Under the pieces are notes generated by a model, which saw only the letters and a list, made by a program, of their open reading frames with translations, had not been told where the DNA came from and did no database searches. The translations under genes and the position numbers were made by a program. A stretch of DNA of 13,059 nucleotides. It comes from CAYSHJ01 sp964589725 (GTDB lineage Bacteria > Planctomycetota > Planctomycetia > Planctomycetales > Planctomycetaceae). This document shows, one piece after another, positions 1-8,700 of the stretch. Positions within the stretch are counted from its first letter, which is position 1. Each line of letters opens with the position of its first letter. Location: contig CAZPUJ010000487.1 of assembly GCA_964589725.1 (NCBI GenBank), positions 1-13,059 of the forward strand, given 5' to 3'.

Positions 1-203
1 CCGACGACGCGAAGCGGCAACTGCGGGATGAGATTCGACAGCGATACGAGGAACAGACCGACATTCGTTACGGGGCCGCTCGCGGCTGGGTCGACGCGAT
101 CATTGCTCCGCACACGACACGTGAGTGGTTGGCCACGGCCCTGCGGCTGATTCCGAGTGACGTCCCGCGAAGCGAGTTTCGCACGGGCGTGATGCAGGTG
201 TAG
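1..203 (+). CDS. Acyl-CoA carboxylase carboxyltransferase (beta) subunit, C-terminal end (partial)
   Basis: The frame opens at base 3 and runs to TAG at 201-203, giving the last 66 residues of a protein whose start lies outside the window. The visible stretch contains RYGAARGWVDAIIAP, followed by TREWLATAL and a tail ending FRTGVMQV. This is the usual C-terminus of biotin-dependent acyl-CoA carboxylase beta subunits (propionyl-, methylcrotonyl- or geranyl-CoA carboxylase). That subunit moves the carboxyl group from carboxybiotin to the acyl-CoA in the cytoplasm. Substrate cannot be read from this end alone. The downstream hydratase and AtuA-like genes favour methylcrotonyl-CoA or geranyl-CoA over propionyl-CoA, as an inference from context. 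The biotin-carrying alpha subunit is not in the window. Confidence 0.85.
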   Translation, partial: DDAKRQLRDEIRQRYEEQTDIRYGAARGWVDAIIAPHTTREWLATALRLIPSDVPRSEFRTGVMQV

Positions 204-211
204 TCCTCAAC

Positions 212-363
212 CAAGCGACCCCACCGACCTTGCGTCGGTGGCTCGCGGGTTTTTGCACTACTTATTATTCGAATTATTCGAGCATTTGGAATGATTGGCC
301 AGTGATTTCAAGGTAGTGCAAAAACCTGCAAGCCGCTGAGGCAAGCTCAGCGGGGGTCGCTTG
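212..363. repeat. REPIN/MITE-like inverted-repeat element, two hairpins in mirrored halves
   Basis: Two roughly 50-bp halves (212-261 and 313-363) are inverted copies around an AT-rich core. The ends match as CAAGCGACCCC (212-222) and GGGGTCGCTTG (353-363). The inner parts match as GCGGGTTTTTGCACTAC (245-261) and GTAGTGCAAAAACCTGC (313-329), with one mismatch. Each half carries a perfect 8-bp hairpin: CCACCGAC/GTCGGTGG (221-228/234-241) and CCGCTGAG/CTCAGCGG (333-340/346-353). The loops CTTGC and GCAAG are complementary to each other. The stem sequences differ between the halves, but the changes are paired, so the fold is kept. No target-site duplication is evident. It separates the carboxylase gene from the AtuA gene and could also act as a transcript-end or processing structure. 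A T5 run (250-254) lies 8 nt after the first stem, which is too far for a textbook terminator. Confidence 0.75.
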
Positions 364-410
364 ATTTAGGTCTAGTCGGTCCAACTGAAGTGAGCGATGC
401 CCGAAGGAAA

Positions 411-415
411 GGAGG
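411..415 (+). promoter_or_regulatory. Ribosome binding site of the AtuA-family gene
   Basis: GGAGG sits within AAAGGAGGTCC, a near-complete anti-16S match, 6 nt before the ATG at 422. It fixes the start of the downstream gene and implies strong initiation. Confidence 0.85.
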
Positions 416-421
416 TCCGAT

Positions 422-2200
422 ATGCCGAAGATCGTTCGCATCGGCAACGCTCATGGTTTTTGGGGCGATCGTCTCGACGCGGCTGCGGAAATGCTGGAGC
501 GGGAGCCGGATCTCGACTTCCTGACGCTCGACTTCCTGGCCGAGGTGTCGATGTCGATCCTCGCCATGCAACGGTTGCGTGATCCCGAGGCCGGCTGGCC
601 GCGAGACGTCATCGACGTCGTGCGGTCGCTGGCACCGTACTGGAAGAACGGTGGACAATGTCGCCTCATCACCAACGCCGGCGGGTTGAATCCGGTCGCG
701 TGTGCGCGAGCGTGCCAGCAAGCTCTTGCCGAAACAGGTTGCACGGATCGCACGATCGTCGCCGTCACCGGTGATGACGTGCTCGACCTAGTTCAAACCG
801 ATGCCGTCGACGCTCCGTGGCTCCGCAATCTGGACACCGGTGTGCCAATCACTCCCGTGCGAGACCGGTTGGTGACGGCGAATGCGTACATCGGAGCCGA
901 ACCGCTCGCGCAAGCGCTCGCTCGCGGAGCTGACATCGTGATTGCCGGCCGAATCGCCGACCCCAGTCTGACGGTGGCTGCTTGTGCTCATGCCTTCGGC
1001 TGGGCGTGGAACGATTGGGATCGTCTGGCCAGTGCGACCGTTGCCGGACATTTGATTGAGTGCGGCACGCAGGTGACCGGCGGAATTCTCACCGATTGGC
1101 TGCTGATACCCAACGTCACCGAGATCGGCTTTCCGATTGTCGAAGTCGTCGACGACGGAAGCTTCGTGGTGACTAAATCGCGCGGCACCGGCGGGCTCGT
1201 CTGCGAAGAGACGGTCAAAGAGCAGTTGGTGTACGAGATTGGCGATCCGAGCAACTACTTGTCACCTGACGTGAGCGTTTCGTTTCTGTCGCTGATTCTT
1301 GAGTCGATCGGTCCCAGCCGCGTGCGCGTCAGCGGTGCTCAGGGCCGACCGGCACCCGAGACGTACAAAGTGAGTGCGACGTACCGCGACGGCTTTCGAG
1401 CTCATGGGCAGCTGACCATTTTCGGCCACGACGCCGTGGCCAAAGCGGACCGCGCGGGTCACGCGGTCCTCGATCGACTCAAACAGCACGGCATCACGTT
1501 CCGTGAATCACTTGTTGAATGCCTGGGCACGGGAGCCTGTCAACCTTGGGCCACCAGCCAGACATTGGGCAGCGAGACGGTGCTGCGCGTCAGCGTGGCG
1601 GATGACTCACGGGAGTCAGTGACGCGGTTCACTCGCGAACTGATGCCGCTGATCACCGCCGGCCCACCCGGCACGACGGGCTATGCCGAAGGCCGCCCAC
1701 CCGTACATCCCTTGTTCCGCTTCTGGCCGTGCCTGATGGCGCGAAACCGAGTGACGCCGCGACTTGAAGTCATCAACCTAGCGAGTGCCAGGCAGCAGGT
1801 CACGGCGGCTGCGGGAATGGCGCCTGCCCAAGCGTCGGGTGACGATGTACCCGCCGGCCTGCCACAAGTTAAACTGGATGCGCCGCCAGTTCATCGCTAT
1901 CTGCACGACATCGCGTACGCGCGAAGCGGCGACAAAGGACGCCACGCGAATATCGGTGTCGTCGCGCGTCGGCCGGAGTTGTACGCTCAATTGTGTCGCG
2001 AACTGACGGCCGCACGAGTGGCCGCGTATTTCGACCTGTTCGGCGACTGCCAAGTCCAACGCTTCGAACTCCCGAACATCGCGGCGTTGAACTTCGTTTT
2101 GTATGGGATCTTATCGAGCCCTCTCCGTGTCGATGTTCAAGGAAAAACTCTCGGGCAGGCGCTGCTGCAAATGCCATTGACGGAGGTTTCCGAGCCATGA
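422..2200 (+). CDS. Acyclic terpene utilization AtuA family protein (DUF1446 plus C-terminal AtuA-like domain)
   Basis: The product is 592 residues, the usual full length for two-domain members. Residues about 4-450 are the DUF1446/AtuA domain. Visible motifs include IGNAHGFWGD near the N-terminus, NAGGLNP starting at Asn85, IAGRIADPSL and TGGLVCEETVKEQL. After a variable linker, about residues 485-590 form the small C-terminal domain, with AYARSGDKGRHANIGVVARR as its conserved stretch. No signal peptide or membrane segment is seen, so it is probably cytoplasmic. AtuA is encoded in the Pseudomonas geraniol/citronellol (atu) cluster and is needed for that pathway, but its reaction is not established to my knowledge. 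The start is set by GGAGG at 411-415. The stop overlaps the next start (ATGA, 2197-2200), so it is probably translationally coupled to the hydratase. Family assignment is firm; the substrate is inferred from neighbours. Confidence 0.9.
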   Translation: MPKIVRIGNAHGFWGDRLDAAAEMLEREPDLDFLTLDFLAEVSMSILAMQRLRDPEAGWPRDVIDVVRSLAPYWKNGGQCRLITNAGGLNPVACARACQQALAETGCTDRTIVAVTGDDVLDLVQTDAVDAPWLRNLDTGVPITPVRDRLVTANAYIGAEPLAQALARGADIVIAGRIADPSLTVAACAHAFGWAWNDWDRLASATVAGHLIECGTQVTGGILTDWLLIPNVTEIGFPIVEVVDDGSFVVTKSRGTGGLVCEETVKEQLVYEIGDPSNYLSPDVSVSFLSLILESIGPSRVRVSGAQGRPAPETYKVSATYRDGFRAHGQLTIFGHDAVAKADRAGHAVLDRLKQHGITFRESLVECLGTGACQPWATSQTLGSETVLRVSVADDSRESVTRFTRELMPLITAGPPGTTGYAEGRPPVHPLFRFWPCLMARNRVTPRLEVINLASARQQVTAAAGMAPAQASGDDVPAGLPQVKLDAPPVHRYLHDIAYARSGDKGRHANIGVVARRPELYAQLCRELTAARVAAYFDLFGDCQVQRFELPNIAALNFVLYGILSSPLRVDVQGKTLGQALLQMPLTEVSEP

Positions 2201-2973
2201 CAAATTCTGTTTTGATAAAAGAGGAGTTGGATGAAACCACGGTGCTCCTGACACTCAACCGTCCCGAGCGGCGAAATGCACTCACTGTCGAGTTGATGGA
2301 AGCGTTGCGGCACGAACTCGATGGTTTGGCGAGGCAGTCCGGACGTCGAATCGTGGTTCTGCGCGGAGCCGGTGCGGCCTTCTGTGCGGGGCTGGACTTG
2401 GTCGAAGCGGCCGAGCCGGACGTTTCAGAACGGAGTGCCGAGTCTGTCGCCCACACGTTTGAAGCTCTGTTGACCAGTCCACTCGTTTGCATTGCCGCGG
2501 CACACGGGGCGGCGTTCGCCGGGGGAGCCGGTTTGCTGGCGTGTTGTGACTTCGTCGTGGCCGCCGAGGATTTGCGGATCGGCTTTCCCGAAGTTCGGCG
2601 CGGCTTAGTTCCGGCACTGGTCGGGACAGTGCTGCGGGATCGCCTTCGCGATCGCGATTTGCGTGAACTGTTGCTCTTGGCCGAACCGATCGATGCCCGG
2701 CGAGCGTTGGCTGTCGGATTGGTGCATCGAGTGGTGGCTGGTGATTCTTTGCTGAACGAAGCTCGTTCACTGGGAACGACAATCCTCAAAGGAGCACCGG
2801 AAGCTGTCCGCCAGACCAAACGATTGCTGCGGAAGGTGTGCCACTCCGATCCCTCGCAACTATTCGCTCAGGCGATGGCAATTCACAAAGTGGCTCGACA
2901 AAGCGGCGAAGCTCGCGAGGGATTGGCGGCGTTCAATGAACGGCGCGAGCCGGATTGGAATCGCGCAATGTGA
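2197..2973 (+). CDS. Enoyl-CoA hydratase/isomerase family protein, methylglutaconyl/isohexenylglutaconyl-CoA hydratase type
   Basis: The product is a 258-residue crotonase-fold protein. The open frame extends upstream to 1993, but that part lies inside the AtuA gene. The ATG at 2197 is chosen because it gives a standard crotonase N-terminus and has CGGAGG at 2181-2186. The oxyanion-hole region reads AAFCAGLDL, and the signature stretch HGAAFAGGAGLLACCDF is at about 103-119. Of the two catalytic glutamates of classical crotonase (Glu144 and Glu164 in rat), the second is present (Glu132, in PEVRRGLVPA). The first is replaced by Gly112, at the same 20-residue spacing. From memory, LiuC/AtuE hydratases also have GGxGL here, so the change probably marks the subfamily and not a dead enzyme. 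It would hydrate the product of the carboxylase. Exact substrate is uncertain. Confidence 0.88.
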   Translation: MTNSVLIKEELDETTVLLTLNRPERRNALTVELMEALRHELDGLARQSGRRIVVLRGAGAAFCAGLDLVEAAEPDVSERSAESVAHTFEALLTSPLVCIAAAHGAAFAGGAGLLACCDFVVAAEDLRIGFPEVRRGLVPALVGTVLRDRLRDRDLRELLLLAEPIDARRALAVGLVHRVVAGDSLLNEARSLGTTILKGAPEAVRQTKRLLRKVCHSDPSQLFAQAMAIHKVARQSGEAREGLAAFNERREPDWNRAM

Positions 2974-2977
2974 GGAG
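2972..2977 (+). promoter_or_regulatory. Ribosome binding site deciding the acyl-CoA dehydrogenase start
   Basis: GAGGAG overlaps the hydratase stop codon and lies 7 nt before a GTG at 2985. No comparable site precedes the in-frame ATG at 2955, which lies inside the hydratase gene, so GTG 2985 is the preferred start. Confidence 0.7.
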
Positions 2978-2984
2978 AATTCTC

Positions 2985-4790
2985 GTGACCACCGCGAAAA
3001 CTTTGGCTTCATCAACGACGACAAACGCTCACGACGCTCAACGCGAACAGCAAATGCGTCAGGCGGAAGAACTGCTGTTCGCCGGGCCATCGCAGCGGAG
3101 CGTGGCGAAGGAGTTGTTTTGGGGCCGATTCCCCGCCGACCTCATGCGATCGTACCCGCGACTCTCCGACGCCGAACGATTGAAGGCCGATGTCGCTCTG
3201 CGTGAGTTGAAAGTGTTCTGCGACGAGCATCTCGACCCGGACGCGATCGACCGGCAGGCCGACATTCCGCGTGAGGTGATTGACGGACTAGGCCGCTTGG
3301 GAGTGCTCGGCATGACGGCGCCGGAATCCATTGGCGGCCGTGGATTCTCGCAACTCGCCTACTGCCGCGTGCTGGAAGAACTAGGTTCCCGATGCAGCGC
3401 GACGTCGATCTTCGTCAACGCGCACCATTCGATCGGCATGCGGTCCCTGTTGCTGTTCGGCACGCAAGAACAACAGCGCCGTTGGCTGCCCGACCTCATC
3501 AGTGGCCGAAAGCTTGCCGCGTTCGCGCTGACCGAACCGGAGGCTGGCTCCGATGCCGCCAACGTGCAGACGCTGGCGACGCCGTCGCCCGATGGTTCGC
3601 ATTACGTCCTCAATGGCGAGAAACGTTACATCACGAATGGAGCGATTGCGGACGTGCTGACGGTGATGGCTCGCACGCCGGTGCCGGGTCGCTCGGACAC
3701 GGCGGTCACGGCGTTTCTCGTCACGCCCGACATGCCCGGCTTTCGCATCATCGAGCCACGCATGGAGAAGCTCGGAATTCGCGGAACGGCCACGGCTAAG
3801 CTGGCGTTCACGAACTTGGCCGTCCCCAAGGAAAACATTTTGGGGCCGCTCGGCAAGGGTCTGAAGGTCGCGCTGACGGTGCTCGATTTCGGCCGTACCA
3901 CGTTCGGCGCGTGCTGCACCGGCGCCGCGAAAACTTGTTTGCGAATGGCTGTCGATCACGCTCGTTCGCGCGTGCAATTCGGGCGGACTCTGGGTGAGTT
4001 CGAATTGATTCAGAAGAAGCTCGCGCGGATGGCCGCGTGGACGTACGCGATGGAGGCAATGACATCGGTCACCGCCGGCCTGATCGATCGCGGTTTGGAA
4101 GACTACATGCTCGAAACGGCCATGCTGAAGGTCTACAGTACCGAGGCTCTGTGGACGATCGTCAATGACGCGTTCCAGATTCACGGGGGAGCGGCCTACT
4201 TTACTGACTGCCCACTGGAACGCATGCTGCGTGACGCGCGAATCAATCAGATCGGCGAAGGCGCGAACGAAGTCCTGACCTCGTTCATCGCGCTCGTCGG
4301 CATGCGCGAACCGGGCGAGCACTTGCGGACTGTGTGGCAGGCACTTCATCGACCATGGAGCGGACTGGGAACGCTCAGCCGGTTCATCATCGACGAAGTT
4401 GGCAGACGAGTCTCGTCCCCGTCGGTTCCGATTCGATCGCCGGAACTTGTGCCCGCCGCGCGATCGCTCGGTCGGTGGATCGGCCGATTCGGTCTCGCGG
4501 TCGAACGGGCCTTGATGACGCACCGCGAAGCGATCCTCGATCGACAGTTGGTCCAGGAACGCATCGCTGTCGCAGCGATGGAACTGTTTGCCTCGGCCTG
4601 CGTGCTCAGTCGTCGCGATGCCGAGTTGCAAGGCGACGTAAGCTCCGCCGGACAACTCGACGGGAAGGCCGCCGCGAAGCTGTTCCTCGAACAATCGGCT
4701 CGTCACGTGGCGGACGCGCTGCAGTCGCTCGGCAACGATGACTCGACGACTCTCGCAACCGCCCGCGGCTTGCTGAAGGGAGTTTACTGA
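2985..4790 (+). CDS. Acyl-CoA dehydrogenase, long VLCAD/ACAD9-like form
   Basis: This is a flavoenzyme of 601 residues that introduces the alpha-beta double bond into an acyl-CoA. The FAD/substrate-binding signature AFALTEPEAGSDAAN lies in the middle domain, followed by YVLNGEKRYITNG. The C-terminal helical domain has RVQFGRTLGEFELIQ, QIHGGAAYF and IGEGANEV. Glu425 in that last motif matches the catalytic base of MCAD/VLCAD. About 150 extra residues follow the core, as in VLCAD-type enzymes; AtuD and isovaleryl-CoA dehydrogenases are normally near 390 residues. The N-terminal ~40 residues are low-complexity and Thr/Ala/Gln-rich. GTG 2985 is preferred over ATG 2955. The gene follows the hydratase by 11 nt and completes the operon. 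By context it may make the unsaturated substrate for the carboxylase; chain-length preference cannot be read from sequence. Confidence 0.9.
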   Translation: MTTAKTLASSTTTNAHDAQREQQMRQAEELLFAGPSQRSVAKELFWGRFPADLMRSYPRLSDAERLKADVALRELKVFCDEHLDPDAIDRQADIPREVIDGLGRLGVLGMTAPESIGGRGFSQLAYCRVLEELGSRCSATSIFVNAHHSIGMRSLLLFGTQEQQRRWLPDLISGRKLAAFALTEPEAGSDAANVQTLATPSPDGSHYVLNGEKRYITNGAIADVLTVMARTPVPGRSDTAVTAFLVTPDMPGFRIIEPRMEKLGIRGTATAKLAFTNLAVPKENILGPLGKGLKVALTVLDFGRTTFGACCTGAAKTCLRMAVDHARSRVQFGRTLGEFELIQKKLARMAAWTYAMEAMTSVTAGLIDRGLEDYMLETAMLKVYSTEALWTIVNDAFQIHGGAAYFTDCPLERMLRDARINQIGEGANEVLTSFIALVGMREPGEHLRTVWQALHRPWSGLGTLSRFIIDEVGRRVSSPSVPIRSPELVPAARSLGRWIGRFGLAVERALMTHREAILDRQLVQERIAVAAMELFASACVLSRRDAELQGDVSSAGQLDGKAAAKLFLEQSARHVADALQSLGNDDSTTLATARGLLKGVY

Positions 4791-4930
4791 ATCCTGATGT
4801 TTCACGTCTCCCGGTGGTTCAAGGGATCCAGTCGATTTTGCAAACTTTGGAATTCGTGCGCCCATACTCGTCGCCCGTCACGCCTTTCCCTACAGATGGC
4901 TCGTCAAATCGCTTATTTGTGAAAGGCCGA

Positions 4931-5524
4931 ATGATGAAAATTCGCTACGTCTGTTTGCTGGCTGCCGTTCTGACCGTGTGTGTTACGGGAGCCATTCAGG
5001 TCAAGAGTTTCATCGGATCACTACGTTCGTCAGAGGGGGAACTTCTGGCTGAGAATGATGGCCAGGTCGTGTTGGCTCGCGGCAGTGTCAATCCGATCCC
5101 CACGAACAAGAGAATGGAACCGGTTTGGTACATCAGTGCTCCGCATCTGCGAACTCGCAACGGCAAGCTGTTGGCTATCGACCAGAGTCAGCCCCGTGTG
5201 AAGATTTACCTCGAGAAAGAAAAGTCCGCCGCGACACGTTGGGTCATCGAGGTCACGTCCCGATCGGGACCAGAACGCCCGAAGTCTGGATCGATCGACG
5301 AACGAAAAGGGATGTGGGTCGGAACGGCTCGGTCGAAGTTTCGGCTGCGCGTTTTCGACGGCCCCCACGAAGGTTGGTACGTCGGGGCCGAAAAGCCGGT
5401 GAAAGACCTGCAAGAGTCTGCTGCGGAAGACCTGATCTTTCGGAACTTGACATTGGTTAAGGATCCCAATGAGGCTGTGTCGTTTGAGTACATCGAGGCC
5501 AACTATCGCATCGACCACAAGTGA
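4931..5524 (+). CDS. Small secreted protein of unknown function
   Basis: I do not recognise a family. The 197-residue product begins with a short basic stretch and a hydrophobic core (KIRYVCLLAAVLTVCVTGA), a plausible Sec signal peptide or N-terminal anchor. The exported part is rich in charged residues and aromatic spots: VWYISAPHL, ATRWVIEV, GMWVGTARSKFRLRVFDG, GWYVGAEK and SFEYIEANYRI. These spaced hydrophobic strands suggest an all-beta, possibly beta-trefoil fold, as a guess from pattern only. The frame is open from 4814, but ATG 4931 (or the adjacent ATG 4934) is chosen because it starts the signal peptide and has GAAAGG at 4921-4926. It lies 140 nt after the operon on the same strand and may have its own promoter. 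I see no terminator between them. Confidence 0.7.
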   Translation: MMKIRYVCLLAAVLTVCVTGAIQVKSFIGSLRSSEGELLAENDGQVVLARGSVNPIPTNKRMEPVWYISAPHLRTRNGKLLAIDQSQPRVKIYLEKEKSAATRWVIEVTSRSGPERPKSGSIDERKGMWVGTARSKFRLRVFDGPHEGWYVGAEKPVKDLQESAAEDLIFRNLTLVKDPNEAVSFEYIEANYRIDHK

Positions 5525-5662
5525 ATGCGTCAGCGTGGTGAGTTGCTGCAGCGTCCCGTCCGCGTGATAGTGACGATCCTCGAAGACGACGAGACAGATG
5601 TGCTCAATCAACTGTCCGTCAACTATAATGGACCTGGGTTGGGATGGAGCGTCGTCAAATGA
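5525..5662 (+). other. Short open frame in phase with the secreted-protein gene, directly after its stop
   Basis: The codon after the TGA at 5522-5524 is ATG in the same frame, and the frame stays open for 45 codons to TGA at 5660-5662, ending in NYNGPGLGWSVVK. There is no ribosome binding site. It could be a former C-terminus cut off by a nonsense change, or chance. The opposite strand is also open across this stretch (57 codons up to an ATG at 5695), so its coding status is undecided. The remaining bases to 5761 show nothing I can assign. Confidence 0.25.
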
Positions 5663-5761
5663 ATGACAAGTCGGCTGGTCTGGAACTGCCGGCATCTGGC
5701 TAAGCCATCCGGACCGGGGCGGACCCAGCCGGCTTTCGTCTAGCCGTTCGAGTCACCGCTC

Positions 5762-8700
5762 TCATGATCCAGCAGCCGCACCGGGTTTCGCTGGTTGTTT
5801 TTTCAGTGCATTGATCAGGCGATGGATTTCGTGGGCGACGACTTGATGGGCTGAGACAAACTCATCAAGTGTTCCGTTTCGGCAGATCTGCTCCAGCCTC
5901 AGTGCGGCGGCGTAGGCCGGTTCCGCACAGAAGTTCGAGACGGATCCTTTGATCAAGTGGGCTGCCTTACCGGCTGCACGCAGATCACGCTTCTCGACGG
6001 CTGATTTCAGAGATGCCACCATCTCGGGAGTCGTTTGGAGAAAAATGTCAAAAAGCTCATTCAGGAAATCACGATCGCCATCGAATTTCGCCAGAGCCGC
6101 CTCGAAATCGATGGGCGAGGGATCGAGTGACGATTCCAGATAATCGACTGAGTTCTGGGATACTGCGTCGAGTGCCGCAGGGGATCCCTCGATGACACGA
6201 GACAACGCTTCGGAGACCGCGGTTGCACTAATCGGCTTGCCGACGTAGTCGTCCATACCGGCATCCAAGCAGCGATTGCGGTCGCCAGACATGGCGTGAG
6301 CGGTCATGGCAATAACGAGTTGATGCTGGCCGGTAGATCTTTCCTTTTCGCGAATGGCCGCCACGGCCTTGAAGCCATCCAGCACCGGCATTTGGACATC
6401 CATCAGCACGACATCGAACTCGCTTTTTTGTAAAGCGTCGAGCGCAAGCTGTCCGTTCTCGACGACCTGTACTTCATGCCCGAGTTTATTCAGCAAGCGA
6501 ATCGCGACTTGCTGGTTGATCTGATTGTCTTCGGCCAACAGGATTCGTAGCCGCAGTCCGTTTGTGGAGGGCGACGCAGCAGATATCGGTGTGGGCTGGC
6601 GTTGAGAACCGTCAACCTTGCTGAGGATCTCGATGATCGATTTCTGCAGCTCCAATTGTTTGAGCGGCTTCAAGAGCGTGGCGGCGATGCCAAGCTGATG
6701 GCAGCGTTCGTACGCTCCCTGCCGATCCGCCGACGTCAGCATCATGATCGTGGAGCGTGCGAGGTCCGGGTGCTTCTGCAGTTCTTCCACGAACATGAAG
6801 CCATCCATCTGAGGCATATGGCAATCGGTCAGCACCAAATCGAACGGCATGCCCTGGCTCGCTGCGCGGCGCATCTCTTCCAATGCAGCGGGACCACTGT
6901 CAGCCAGCGTCGGTTGCATCTTCCAGCCCATCAGCATCACTTCCAGAATTCGCCGATTTGTCTGATTATCGTCGACCACCAGCACTCGTACGCCAGTCAG
7001 ATCGACGTGTAGGTCCGATTCTGAAGCGTCTTCCGGAACATGCGACAGCGGCAGCTCGATTTCAAAGAAGAATGTGCTTCCCTTTGCTTCTTCGCTATTA
7101 ACTGAGAGATCGCCACCCATGATGCGGACAAGCTGTCGCGAGATGGAAAGCCCCAGCCCAGTGCCACCATAAGCGCGAGTGGTCGATGCGTCCGCTTGCG
7201 AGAAGGCTTCGAAAATCAGCGTCTGCTTGTCCTGCGGAATACCAATGCCCGTATCACGCACAAAGACACTCAGCCGAGCACTCGATTCAGTGAGAGACAC
7301 CAGCTCGACCGAGACGCTGACTTCGCCGCGCTCGGTGAATTTGATTGCGTTGCCACAGAGATTGACCAGGATTTGACGCAGCCGGCCCGCGTCTCCGATC
7401 AGGCCATCGGGAACATCAGGAGCAGTCTGCCACAGAAGTTCCAGTTCCTTTTCGTGGGCACGAGTGGCCAGCGTTTTCATCGTGTCGCCCAGCGAGTCGC
7501 GCAGGCGGAACGGACGCGGATCGAGTTCCAGTTTGCCGGCCTCGATCTTCGAGAAGTCCAGAATATCGTTGATGATCCGCAGCAGCGAATTGGCCGACGT
7601 TTTCACGACCTCCAGATACTCACGTTGTTCGGATGTCAAAGACGTGTCGAGAGCCAAGTCGGCCATGCCGATGATCCCGTTCATTGGCGTGCGGATTTCG
7701 TGACTCATGTTGGCCAGGAATTCGCCCTTGGCACGAGCCGCCTGCTCGGCGCTCTCGCGAGCGGCCAAGTGATGCCGTTCGGTCTGCTTGCGGAGCGTGA
7801 TGTCATCGGCCACGCCCAGGAAGCCAGTGATCTCACCCGTGGCGCTCTTCACGGCCGTGACTACGAGACTGACCGTGAATTGGCTGCCGTCTTTGCGGAC
7901 GTAAGTCCACTCGCGGCGGTCGAAGCGGCCCTGCTTGGCGTACGCCACGAAGACGTCGAAACCTTCGACGCGGTACCCCAATTCGCGCGACAACTCTTCG
8001 CCGCGAGCCACCACCTCTTCGAGCACATGCAGGATCTGTGGTGTCTGCTTGCCGATCATCTCGTCGGCGGAATAGCCGAGCAAATTCTGCGCGCCGGAAT
8101 TGAAGACGGTGATGAGTCCGTTCACATCGGTCGAAATGATGGAGAATTGAGTCGCGGCCTCGAGCACTCCGGCGAGCTGCGCGTTGGTGGTCACCAGCCG
8201 CGCGGCCAACGCTCCGAACGACCGGGTGACTTGCCCCAGTTCGTCGTGCGTATCGACGCGGATAGTCACGCCATCCGACTGCCCGCTGATGAACCGTTGC
8301 GACGCTTCATCCAATTGAGCGACCGTTCGCATCACCGCCAGATAGAACGCGACGAACAGGTACACGACCAACAGCACGCAGAGAAATGTCACCGCGGCCA
8401 CGAACAACCGCCGATTCGCCAACATGGTTACGCGGGCTTGCAGTAGCCGATCTAAGGCGACTGAGGTCAGCGAATACAGTTTGTTATATTCGGCAAGCGT
8501 CTCGCTCCCCTGTTGCCACACCTCATCCGCAGACGCACGGGTACCGGACGCGCGGTCGGTCGCATCGGTGATCAGTTCCAGGAATCGTTCCGTCGCAGCA
8601 ACACTGCGTTTCATCGCCGGTTCTAAATCCTCGGACAACTTGGTGTCGAGTGTCTCGCGAAACGCCACATCCAAGTGATGCTTCAAAGTCTCTTTCTGAA

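Noticed and set aside
211..260. Classical rho-independent terminator after the carboxylase gene
   Set aside because: The first hairpin is strong, but the T-run begins 8 nt after the stem, and the whole sequence is mirrored at 313-363. An inverted-repeat element explains it better; partial terminator activity remains possible.
1993..2196. N-terminal extension of the hydratase
   Set aside because: These 68 codons lie wholly within the AtuA gene in another frame and are arginine-rich. The crotonase fold begins normally at ATG 2197.
5030..5695. 221-codon open frame on the minus strand opposite the secreted-protein gene
   Set aside because: It is antisense to a frame with a credible signal peptide and ribosome binding site, and its product shows no recognisable domain. 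Only its first ~57 codons lie outside the plus-strand gene; those are noted as undecided.
7196..8446. 416-codon open frame on the plus strand inside the kinase gene
   Set aside because: It is the reverse shadow of the HATPase, HisKA, PAS and HAMP-coding region. Its His/Gln/Arg/Asp-rich composition is typical of antisense to GC-rich coding DNA.
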